This document shows positions 1 through 7,800 of a DNA stretch of 64,000 nucleotides, piece by piece. This stretch comes from Pseudomonas sp. ICMP22404 (lineage in GTDB: Bacteria > Pseudomonadota > Gammaproteobacteria > Pseudomonadales > Pseudomonadaceae): positions 558,001 through 622,000 of the forward strand of contig NZ_VCNG01000001.1 in NCBI RefSeq assembly GCF_006227205.1, in the 5' to 3' direction. The notes below the pieces were generated by a model, which searched no databases, had not been told where the DNA came from, and was given only the letters and a program-made list of their open reading frames with translations. Made by a program: the position numbers and the translations under genes. The first letter of the stretch is position 1, and every line of letters starts with the position of its first letter.

Positions 1-1202
1 AAGCGCTCAACCAGGTTGTCGATAACGCCACGGTCGCGTACCAAAGCCTGCGCGACGCCATCGATGAGCGCAGCGTGATCCGGCTGGATGAACGGATCGA
101 TGCATTCGGTAGTCTGGCCGAGCAGTTCGCCGCCATCGACGAACACCTCCACTACCTGAGTAACGAGTACAAGAGCAGCGTGCGTCAGCCCCAACTCGCC
201 CGACTGCGCACGGGGATCGCTACGCTTGAACAATGGACGTTGCGTCATCTGGCGACCGCCCTCGACGAGAGAAGAGATCGGCGAAACGCTGGTTCCCCGT
301 ATGAGCAACGCCCCAGGCCGAGGAAAAAGTTCATCCGAGCGCGCTTCTGGGGCCTGGTCAGCGGCGAGCCGCGTTTATCCCGATCGATGGAGGAAACCGA
401 TTGGCTCGATGTGAAGAATCCGTTCTCGGGAGACATCATCGTCACGTTCCATCGCAAGGAAACCGGCGAATGGATCCCGCATATGAAACCCGACGCCTCG
501 ACCTCCACCGTCCCGGCCTTGAACATCAGCATCACGAAGGGCAACGACCTGATCAACGGGCTGGCGGCGTTCAAGGCACAGATCGAGGAAACCGTGAACC
601 AGCCCAGCAAGACACCTGCCGGCATCGGGATGATCCTCAATGCCCACGCAGGCAGGATGGAGAAAGTCAGCGCGGCCATCAAGAAGGCCCTCGACCAGGC
701 GCAAGGCGTGACCTCAAACGAAACGTTCGAACTGCCGCAAGAGCAGCGACGCTCGGCCGAGACCCTGCGCACGCAGCTTGAGAAGGAAGCGAGCGCCCTT
801 TATGTCCTGGGGTTCGAAACCGTTCTGAATGTCATCAAACAACGTCCGCCGACCATGAGCAGCATCATATGGCTTAAAAGTCGGAACCTGATTTCCATCA
901 CCAAACAGAAGAGCCGGCAACGCATCAAGTATCCGCCCTATGGCTTCCTCGACCGGTACGAGATCAAGGACATGAAAACCGGTAAAGCGCTCTGGTATGC
1001 AGACTTCCGTTACTCGACAAACTGGGTACCCGCTTACACATTCCTTTCCGCACGCCTGAAAACCGTTGCCCAAGCCAATCACAGGACCACCGTCATCGCC
1101 GACACCGAATCCCTCACCCAACGCCAACTGATCGACCATTATCGCGCTGAAATCGCCGTGGATCAGGCCAAGGACGTGTTCTTTAGAAAAACGCGACCAT
1201 AA
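1..1202 (+). CDS. C-terminal part of a large dermonecrotic-toxin-like (DUF6543-type) protein, 5' end outside window
   Basis: The frame is open from base 3 (reading ALNQVVDNATVAYQ) to a TAA at 1200-1202, so the gene enters from the left and about 400 residues are visible. The visible part is largely helical and charged, and ends in a region with KYPPYGFLDRYEI and ALWYADFRYS. I associate that ending with the very large Pseudomonas proteins carrying a dermonecrotic-toxin (DUF6543) region. A GTG at 75 could start a shorter protein, but the open frame upstream argues for truncation by the window edge. No signal peptide or catalytic motif is visible here. A second giant toxin-like gene lies at 4806-9758. 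Family assignment is from recall of C-terminal patterns and is moderately sure; function is unknown. Confidence 0.6.
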   Translation, partial: ALNQVVDNATVAYQSLRDAIDERSVIRLDERIDAFGSLAEQFAAIDEHLHYLSNEYKSSVRQPQLARLRTGIATLEQWTLRHLATALDERRDRRNAGSPYEQRPRPRKKFIRARFWGLVSGEPRLSRSMEETDWLDVKNPFSGDIIVTFHRKETGEWIPHMKPDASTSTVPALNISITKGNDLINGLAAFKAQIEETVNQPSKTPAGIGMILNAHAGRMEKVSAAIKKALDQAQGVTSNETFELPQEQRRSAETLRTQLEKEASALYVLGFETVLNVIKQRPPTMSSIIWLKSRNLISITKQKSRQRIKYPPYGFLDRYEIKDMKTGKALWYADFRYSTNWVPAYTFLSARLKTVAQANHRTTVIADTESLTQRQLIDHYRAEIAVDQAKDVFFRKTRP

Positions 1203-1210
1203 ATGCACAG

Positions 1211-1232
1211 CCGGGCATCCTCCAATGCCCGG
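1211..1232. terminator. Hairpin between convergent genes
   Basis: CCGGGCAT and ATGCCCGG form a perfect 8-bp stem around a 6-base loop, nine bases after the stop of the left-hand gene and just before the end of the convergent MocR gene. There is no clear T run, so it is a weak or bidirectional terminator at best. Confidence 0.4.
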
Positions 1233-1242
1233 CCTTCACGCC

Positions 1243-2868
1243 TCAGCTCTTCCAGGCATTCACCAGGCTCGCCAACGCGGCAGCGATTGCCGCGGGTGGC
1301 ACGGCTGCAAAACCCAGCACCAGCCCGCCACGAACCGGCGAGGTGGCGCTGGGCAACCAATAGTTGCTCAAGCCATTGACTTCGACCCCTGCCGCAGTCG
1401 CCTGGGCGATCAGTTCACGCTCACGTTCGACACTGTCCACCGGCACCGTGACATGCAGCCCGGCCACGACGGTCGGCATGGCGCCGACACCCGCAATGTT
1501 TTTTGGCCAGCCCGCCAGCAGTGCATCACGCCGCGCCAATGCGGCCCGCCGCATACGCCTGATGTGACGCTGGAAATGCCCCGCCGCCATGAACTCGGCC
1601 ATCACCGCCTGGGTGCTGACTTCGGAGTGGCGCACATCCACCGCACGGCGACGGGCAAAGGCGTCCACCAGGCCGGGAGGCAGCACCAGGTAGCCCAGGC
1701 GCAAGGCCGGGAACGCCACCTTGCCGAACGTCCCAACGTAGAGCACGCGTCCCTGGCGATCCAATGCAGCCAACGGCGCCAGTGGCGCGCCGCTGTAGCG
1801 GTACTCGCCGTCATAATCGTCCTCGACGATCCAGCCGTCATTACGCTCGGCCCAGGCCAGCAACTCCAGCCGCCGCGCGAGGCTCATCACCACCCCGGTG
1901 GGGTATTGGTGGGACGGTGTCACGTAGGCCAGTCGACAAGGGTTCAACGAGGCGAGCGCGCTGCAATCCAGGCCCTCACCGTCCACCGGCACGCCTCTCA
2001 CGTCGGCACCGGCCACGGCAAAGGCATGCCCGGCTGCGCGGTAGCCTGGGTTTTCCACTGCCACGACGTCTCCAGGGTCCACCAGCAACTGTGCACAAAG
2101 GCTGATGCCCTGCTGCGCGCCACTGGTGATCACAATTTGCTCAGCCGTGCAGTGCAAGCCACGGGAACTACGCAAATATGCTGCGATCAGCCCACGCAAG
2201 CGGGCATCGCCCTGGGAGTCGCCGTAGCACAGCTGTTGCAAGTCCGGTTTGCGCCAGAAAGCCGCGTTCAGCTTGGCCCAGACGTCGAAAGGGAACAGAT
2301 CGAAAGCCGGGACGCCCACCCGAAACGCTCGTGGCGGACCACTGGGAGGCGCTGGTAAATGGTGCTTTTCGACCCGATCCAACGCACCACTGTGGATAAC
2401 TTTACTGGATGAAATCACAGGCAAATCCAACCAATCTGTGGATAACCCAGTGGATAAGCCTGTTGAGAACCCTGTGGACACTTTTGTGGATATGTTTTTC
2501 TCTCCGGGCCTCTTCGCGCGCAAACTCGCTTCCCCGGCGGTACCCATTCCAATGTGGGAGCGAGCCTGCTCGCGATGAGGCCGGCCCAGCATGAGAGAAG
2601 ACAGCTCTGCCACGTAAGTGCCGTCCCCTACCCGCCCTTCAATGAAACCCTCGGCATAGAGCTGGTCGTAGGCCCGGACCACGCTGTTGCGAGAAATCGA
2701 CAGCGCCGCCGCCAGTTCACGACTGGCCGGTAGCCGGGTGCCGCTGCCCAGCCGTCCATCCAGCACCCGCGCCCGCAGCGCCTGGTAAAGCTGGCGGCTG
2801 AGCCCCTGACGACGGTCCAGCTCGATTCCCGCTGGGTTGAATGACAGCGGCGGCACGACGTTGCTCAT
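1243..2868 (-). CDS. MocR/GabR-type PLP-dependent transcriptional regulator
   Basis: The 541-residue protein has a GntR winged helix at about residues 17-90 (LPASRELAAALSISRNSVVRAYDQL), a long linker at about 92-175, and a fold-type-I aminotransferase domain to the end. The PLP lysine is K383 in GTFGKVAFPALRLGYL. MocR proteins bind DNA as dimers and sense amines or amino acids through PLP. The gene diverges from a paiB-like gene and two acetyltransferases, with an inverted repeat between them (2896-2928), so it probably controls that operon and itself. The linker is odd: it encodes a copy of the genome's REP element (residues 98-105) and a degenerate STG repeat (residues about 130-145). The target metabolite cannot be read from the sequence. 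Confidence 0.92.
   Translation of the reverse strand: MSNVVPPLSFNPAGIELDRRQGLSRQLYQALRARVLDGRLGSGTRLPASRELAAALSISRNSVVRAYDQLYAEGFIEGRVGDGTYVAELSSLMLGRPHREQARSHIGMGTAGEASLRAKRPGEKNISTKVSTGFSTGLSTGLSTDWLDLPVISSSKVIHSGALDRVEKHHLPAPPSGPPRAFRVGVPAFDLFPFDVWAKLNAAFWRKPDLQQLCYGDSQGDARLRGLIAAYLRSSRGLHCTAEQIVITSGAQQGISLCAQLLVDPGDVVAVENPGYRAAGHAFAVAGADVRGVPVDGEGLDCSALASLNPCRLAYVTPSHQYPTGVVMSLARRLELLAWAERNDGWIVEDDYDGEYRYSGAPLAPLAALDRQGRVLYVGTFGKVAFPALRLGYLVLPPGLVDAFARRRAVDVRHSEVSTQAVMAEFMAAGHFQRHIRRMRRAALARRDALLAGWPKNIAGVGAMPTVVAGLHVTVPVDSVERERELIAQATAAGVEVNGLSNYWLPSATSPVRGGLVLGFAAVPPAAIAAALASLVNAWKS
2554..2577. repeat. Single REP element inside the MocR coding sequence
   Basis: GTGGGAGCGAGCCTGCTCGCGATG is split here as GTGGGAGC and GAGCCTGCTCGCGATG. 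It matches the REP copies at 9.9, 15.1, 26.3, 30.5 and 54.2 kb, but sits in frame in the linker of the MocR gene. Confidence 0.85.
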
Positions 2869-2895
2869 GACAACCCTCGCAAATGGACCTATCGA

Positions 2896-2928
2896 ATTGG
2901 TCTTAAGTGGCTCTTACAACAGACCAAT
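2896..2928. promoter_or_regulatory. Inverted repeat in the MocR/paiB divergent promoter region
   Basis: ATTGGTCT (2896-2903) and AGACCAAT (2921-2928) are perfect inverted repeats separated by 17 bases, in the 100-bp gap between the two divergent starts. The spacing places the half-sites on the same face of the helix about 2.4 turns apart, which suits a dimeric MocR-type regulator. Operator function is inferred. Confidence 0.55.
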
Positions 2929-2968
2929 AGCCTGCCTAGGATGCTCGCATTCGCCAAGGAAAATCGTC

Positions 2969-3610
2969 ATGTACAACCCCAAAGCCTTTGCCGTCGAAGA
3001 CCTGTCCCAATTACACCGGATGATGGAAGCGTGTCGCCTGGCCTTGCTGGTCACCCATGGCGAGCATGGCTTGCAGGCCAGCCATCTGCCGCTGTTGCTG
3101 GACACCCGACAAGGCCCCAACGGCAGCCTCTACGGGCATATGGCCCGGGCCAATCCACAATGGCGCGACCTGGAATCCGGGGCCGAGGCGCTGGTGATAT
3201 TTGCCGGAGCCGACGCCTACGTCAGCCCGGGTTTCTATCCCAGCAAGACCGAACATGGCAAAGTCGTGCCAACCTGGAACTACCAGGCCGTACACGCCTA
3301 TGGCGGCGCCGAGGTGTTCAATGATGCCCATCGGTTGCGCAACCTGGTGAGTGCCCTCACCGACCGCCACGAAAGCGGCCGGGCCCAGCCGTGGCGCATC
3401 GACGATGCGCCGGCTGAGTACATCGACAGCATGCTCAAGGCCATCGTCGGCTTCGCCCTGCCCATCCAGCGCCTGGAAGGCAAACGCAAACTCAGTCAGA
3501 ACCGCGCTCCCGCCGACGCAGCGGGTGTGCGCCAGGGATTGGCCGCCAGCCACAATGCCCAGGACCATGCCGTCGCGAGCCTGATGTCCGAATTTTCGAC
3601 CAAGGAATGA
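2969..3610 (+). CDS. PaiB-like FMN-binding negative transcriptional regulator family protein
   Basis: The start is the ATG at 2969, preceded by an AAGGA ribosome site; the frame is open further left but runs through the promoter region. The 213-residue product begins MYNPKAFAVEDL and has the family features ASHLPLLLD, GSLYGHMARANPQW, DAYVSPGFYPSK and PTWNYQAVHAYG. These belong to the flavin-reductase-like split barrel of PaiB/FMN_bind_2 proteins, which bind FMN or haem-like cofactors in relatives. It leads an apparent three-gene operon with two GNAT acetyltransferases; in Bacillus paiB pairs with the polyamine acetyltransferase paiA. A link with polyamine or amine detoxification is plausible but inferred. 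Confidence 0.88.
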   Translation: MYNPKAFAVEDLSQLHRMMEACRLALLVTHGEHGLQASHLPLLLDTRQGPNGSLYGHMARANPQWRDLESGAEALVIFAGADAYVSPGFYPSKTEHGKVVPTWNYQAVHAYGGAEVFNDAHRLRNLVSALTDRHESGRAQPWRIDDAPAEYIDSMLKAIVGFALPIQRLEGKRKLSQNRAPADAAGVRQGLAASHNAQDHAVASLMSEFSTKE

Positions 3611-3612
3611 AC

Positions 3613-4059
3613 ATGAGCCAGATCGAGATCCGCCCTGTTACCGCTGACGATCACGCCGCGTGGCTGCCGCTGTGGCAGGCCTACCTGAGGTTCTACAACA
3701 CCGAACTGCCAGATGCGGTAAGCCAAAGCACCTGGCAACGCTTGCTCGATGAGCGCGAACCGACCCATGGGGCCCTGGCTTGGCGCGGCGACACGGCCAT
3801 CGGCCTGGTGCACTTCATTTATCACCGGTCCAATTGGAGCATCGAGAATTCCTGTTACCTGCAGGACCTGCTGGTCACGGAGCAGAGCCGTGGCACCGGC
3901 GTCGGTCGTCAGCTCATCGAGTACGTCTACGCCACCGCCAAGGCCGATGGTTGCTGCAAAGTGCACTGGCTGACCCATGAAACCAATGCCACGGCGATCC
4001 AGCTCTACGAGCGCATCGCCGAACGTCCCGGCTTCATCCAATTTCGCAAAGCCTTGTAA
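3613..4059 (+). CDS. GNAT family N-acetyltransferase
   Basis: A 148-residue single-domain GNAT protein. The acetyl-CoA pyrophosphate loop is seen as SRGTGVGRQLIEYV, followed by the C-terminal HWLTHETNATAIQLYERI helix typical of the fold. An ATG at 3607 overlaps the paiB stop, but the AAGGA at 3602-3606 gives proper spacing only to the ATG at 3613. It lies in the paiB-like operon, immediately after paiB and 10 bases before a second GNAT gene. The acceptor (amine, amino acid or antibiotic) cannot be deduced. Confidence 0.88.
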   Translation: MSQIEIRPVTADDHAAWLPLWQAYLRFYNTELPDAVSQSTWQRLLDEREPTHGALAWRGDTAIGLVHFIYHRSNWSIENSCYLQDLLVTEQSRGTGVGRQLIEYVYATAKADGCCKVHWLTHETNATAIQLYERIAERPGFIQFRKAL

Positions 4060-4069
4060 GGAGCGCCGC

Positions 4070-4747
4070 ATGTTGACTTCACTTGCCGATTGGAAAGGGG
4101 TTCCGGCACCGTTCACACAGTTGATCGAAGGGCGCTTCATCCGCCTGGAAAAACTCGATCCGGCACGGCACGCCGACGGTCTGTGGCAAGCACTGGAAGG
4201 CCCCGGGGCCGATCCGAAACTCTGGGACTATCTGCCCTACGGCCCCTTTTCCGAGCGCAAGGCGTTCGATGCCTGGCTGGGTAATCATGCCGCGAACATC
4301 GACCCATACTTCTTCACGGTGATCGACCGCGCCAATGGCGAGGTGCAGGGCATTCTCAGCCTGATGTCCATCGTGCCAGCCCAGGGTCGCATCGAGATCG
4401 GCCATGTGACGTTCGGCGCTTCCATGCAACGTTCGCCGAAAAGCACCGAGGCGGTTTACCTGCTGGCGAAAGAGTCCTTCGCTTTGGGTTATCGACGCCT
4501 GGAGTGGAAATGCAACAACGCCAACGCCCGCTCGAAATACGCTGCCGAACGATTGGGGTTCACGTTCGAGGGCGTCTTCCGCCAGCACATGGTAGTCAAG
4601 GGACAGAACCGCGACACCGCGTGGTACTCGATGCTGGATTCGGAATGGCCGGCCATCGGCGCGGCGTTCGAGCAATGGCTCAGTGAAGAGAATCAAAGCG
4701 AGAACGGACAGGTGCGTAGCCTGGCGGAATGTCGCTCATCGCAGTGA
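4070..4747 (+). CDS. RimJ/RimL-type GNAT acetyltransferase
   Basis: A 225-residue protein starting at the ATG at 4070, behind a strong AAGGAG that overlaps the stop of the preceding gene. RimJ/RimL-type features are the N-terminal GRFIRLEKLDPARHADGLW, the central RIEIGHVTFGASMQRSPKSTEAVYLL and the C-terminal KCNNANARSKYAAERLGFTFEGVFRQ. These enzymes acetylate amine groups, often N-termini of proteins or small amines, with acetyl-CoA. Third and last gene of the paiB-like operon; a hairpin at 4757-4790 follows. The substrate is unknown. Confidence 0.88.
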   Translation: MLTSLADWKGVPAPFTQLIEGRFIRLEKLDPARHADGLWQALEGPGADPKLWDYLPYGPFSERKAFDAWLGNHAANIDPYFFTVIDRANGEVQGILSLMSIVPAQGRIEIGHVTFGASMQRSPKSTEAVYLLAKESFALGYRRLEWKCNNANARSKYAAERLGFTFEGVFRQHMVVKGQNRDTAWYSMLDSEWPAIGAAFEQWLSEENQSENGQVRSLAECRSSQ

Positions 4748-4756
4748 GTGATAGAT

Positions 4757-4790
4757 GATCGCCACCGCGAATCCCTTCGCGATGGCGATC
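4757..4790. terminator. Long hairpin between convergent genes
   Basis: GATCGCCA..CGCGA and TCGCG..GCGATC form an imperfect long stem around a short loop, midway between the convergent GNAT gene and the giant toxin-like gene. No T run is present on either side, so termination is inferred from position and stem strength only. Confidence 0.4.
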
Positions 4791-4805
4791 GATCAAGGCA
4801 AGCTA

Positions 4806-7800
4806 TCAGGACTCAGGCGGTTTCCGGGTGGCCAGGAAGGGTTTGAGCACCTCGGGCGTCACCGCACTTCGGGCATAGGGCCAGGCCCATTGCGGTATCG
4901 ATCCATGAGCGCTCACGTAGCTGGCGAAATCCAGCCGACTGTGCCCCGCCGGGCTCTGCGAGAAATCGAAATTATGGAGAAAGTACTGGGCCTGTCTTTC
5001 GCTCATGGTGTACGACCCCATGATCAACTGATGCGCCCGGGCCTCTTCATTGACCAGGCTGTCTATCAACGCCTCCGTGAAAGCCGACTCGCTGTTGAGC
5101 GAGCCGGGCCGCCCCAGGGTGAAGCGAATATTGCTGTCGCTGAATGCCGGACCCGTCAAATCCTGCCAGATGGCCCTGGCGCTTTCCCGCGAGATCCCGC
5201 GCATGGCACGAATGGACATCCACAGGTTCGGCCTGCTGAACAGGATCGCCACCCGGCTGTTGGAAAGCCGCTGCCCTGGCGCAGTGAACAACCTGGCGAC
5301 AGCCGACAGGTCACTGTCCTTGAAGTACCGGACCTCCTGGAGAAAGTTGAAGAAGTCCAGTAAAGCCTGCCGATGCGTGAACAGACTGTTCAGGTTCCAG
5401 TCATCGAACGGTCGCATCCAGTTGATATCGACGCCAGCGTACCTCGTCAATTCGTCATAACGACTACTGACATAATCGCCGATGAGCTGAAGTCGCATGT
5501 TGGATATGCTCGGGTTGCGTATCCATTGTGAAAGCAGACTCACGGGAAACAGGCCACCCAGGTTGGAAGCGATCACCGGGGACTTGAGAAGAATATTTGC
5601 CCGCGTCTGCAACATAGGAAATCGCTCGAGCGCCACGGTGAGCAGGTCGGCCAGGTCCTCGGCACGGTCGTAATAAATGTGCTGCTCCAACAGCTCCGAG
5701 TCGTCATCCATGGCATTGCCGGTCTCTTGCTCGTACCGTCTCTTGACCTTTTTCAAATCATCACGATCCACCAGATAGGCACCATTGAGCAGCTCCTCTA
5801 GCTGCGTATCGTCGAGATGACCATGCAGAGCGTCATCGTAGAGGACATATGCCAGACTGTTCTTGGGATGGTGATCGGTCAGCTCTCGGGCCCTGACCCC
5901 GTATTCGAGCATGATATGAATCACGTCCTGGGAGAACATGAGGTGTTCATTGTTGAGCAGTTCTTCAATCTCCGAGCTTTCGACGGGGCGCAGTAGCGTG
6001 TCCTCGAAGAAGGTCCGCACGGATCGATCGCTTTGCATGTAGTAAGGAATGCTGCTCAGTATCGGACGACCCGGAGCCCGGGGGGACAAGTAGCTACCGA
6101 TGTGTTGCAGGATCTCGGGTGGCAAGTCGGCTTTCCGGGCTTGGTTCAAGGTCCTGCGCACCATGTCGTCGGCATACAGGTTCAGGAAATGCACCAGCGG
6201 TCGAAACAGGTTATGCGGGTTGCGCGTGCCATAGACAATCTGACTCACGTCATACACCGCGGCCTTGCCCAACAAGTTCTCCAGGGAGCGTGCGTTATCC
6301 GCCAGCGCCTGCTGCAAACCGGTGGGCGGTGACACCAGGTAATGACTCATCTCCGGGTGTAGATCGATATAAGCGGCGGTTTCATTGCGCAGCCCCTGCA
6401 TCGAAAACGTTGGCTGGGGCTGCCCCTCGTTCAGTCCCCGGGCAACGGCATTGAAGAAGCAATTGCCGTCGGCATCGAACGTGACGTCAGTGTTATCAGC
6501 CAACCTTAAGGTGTAATGATTCTCACCGGTGCGTATCAGCACCACGTCAGTGTTGGACCTGAGCGGATGCGCGCCCGTCGGATAGCCGCTTTCCTCTTGC
6601 CCGGGGGTGAAGCGTATCGACCAGTCCTGGCGTCCACGCCGTTGATCCACAATCAACAAGCTGCGATGTTGCGGCCAGCTTGGAAGGCGGGTGATGAGTG
6701 ACGGGACCAGATCCATGATCTCGACGTCCCACTCGTTTGACGTGCGGATCAGATCGGCCACGGCGCGAAGCGATGTCGAAGGTTGCTTAGGGGCTGATGG
6801 GCCCGGTTGGGGAGGTCCTCCGCGCGGGCGTTTGCCCCCTCCGCCCAGGCCAAAGCCCACGGCATGCCACTGCCCATCGGGCGCGCGGGCCACCGTGCTC
6901 CTCATCACGCCACTGGAGCGAATATTCAAGCCCGTCGCCGGGTCGACAATGGTGGCCTCGATGGCCTTGAGCGACGTATGGTCATGGACCCGGAATACCG
7001 TGCCATCGGGTTGCTGCACATACACCTGGCGAGCAGAGCGCCCCGTGACGCTGTTCGTGATCGTGGGGCGATAAAAGCCCTGGGCATCCGCTGACACTCC
7101 CCGGAGCACCGACCTATCCGCCACGGCATAGCGCCGATAAAGCGTTTCTTCCAAGGGCAATCCAAATCGCGCTTTAGCCTGGCTTTGGCGAGCCGTTATC
7201 GCCAGGAAAGAGGAGCGCCCTCGCACGTTGACGCTCACGCCACCGAAGCCGACAGCCTTCCGGGTGTTTGCCACCGCATGGACGAACGCCAGTGTCGTCG
7301 TATTCGTTGGCACGGCACCGGTCCTGACCACCAAAAGGCCGGTCCTGACGGCACGGGTCAGCATCTGGAAACCGGGGATCAACAGCAGGCCGGCCAGGTC
7401 CATGACAATTTCAACCGTCATCATCACCAGCCGCGCGACGGTCTGCAGGCCGATGTCCCGGTTGCTGTTGGAGCGGTGATCCGCGTATGCGCTGTGGAAG
7501 TTGACGTGGGCCCGGTGAAAGCGCTCAAGCCAATCATCGGTAATCAAGACGCCACTGATCAGGGGCCGACCGCGGTGCTGCCCCAAGGCGCGCTTTATCT
7601 CCTCTGGATCGAGGGCGCAAATGCGCGAACGGAAATACGCTCGCCATTCTTCCTGTTGCAGCAGCCCGGTAATGCCATCGCTCAGGTCGGAAAACTCTTG
7701 CAGGTCATGGCCCTGGGGGCTGTCCGGTAAATACACGCCCACGGTGCCCTTGATGTCCGGCCCAGGCTGGTCTGAAAAGATCAGCACACCATCGATGCCG

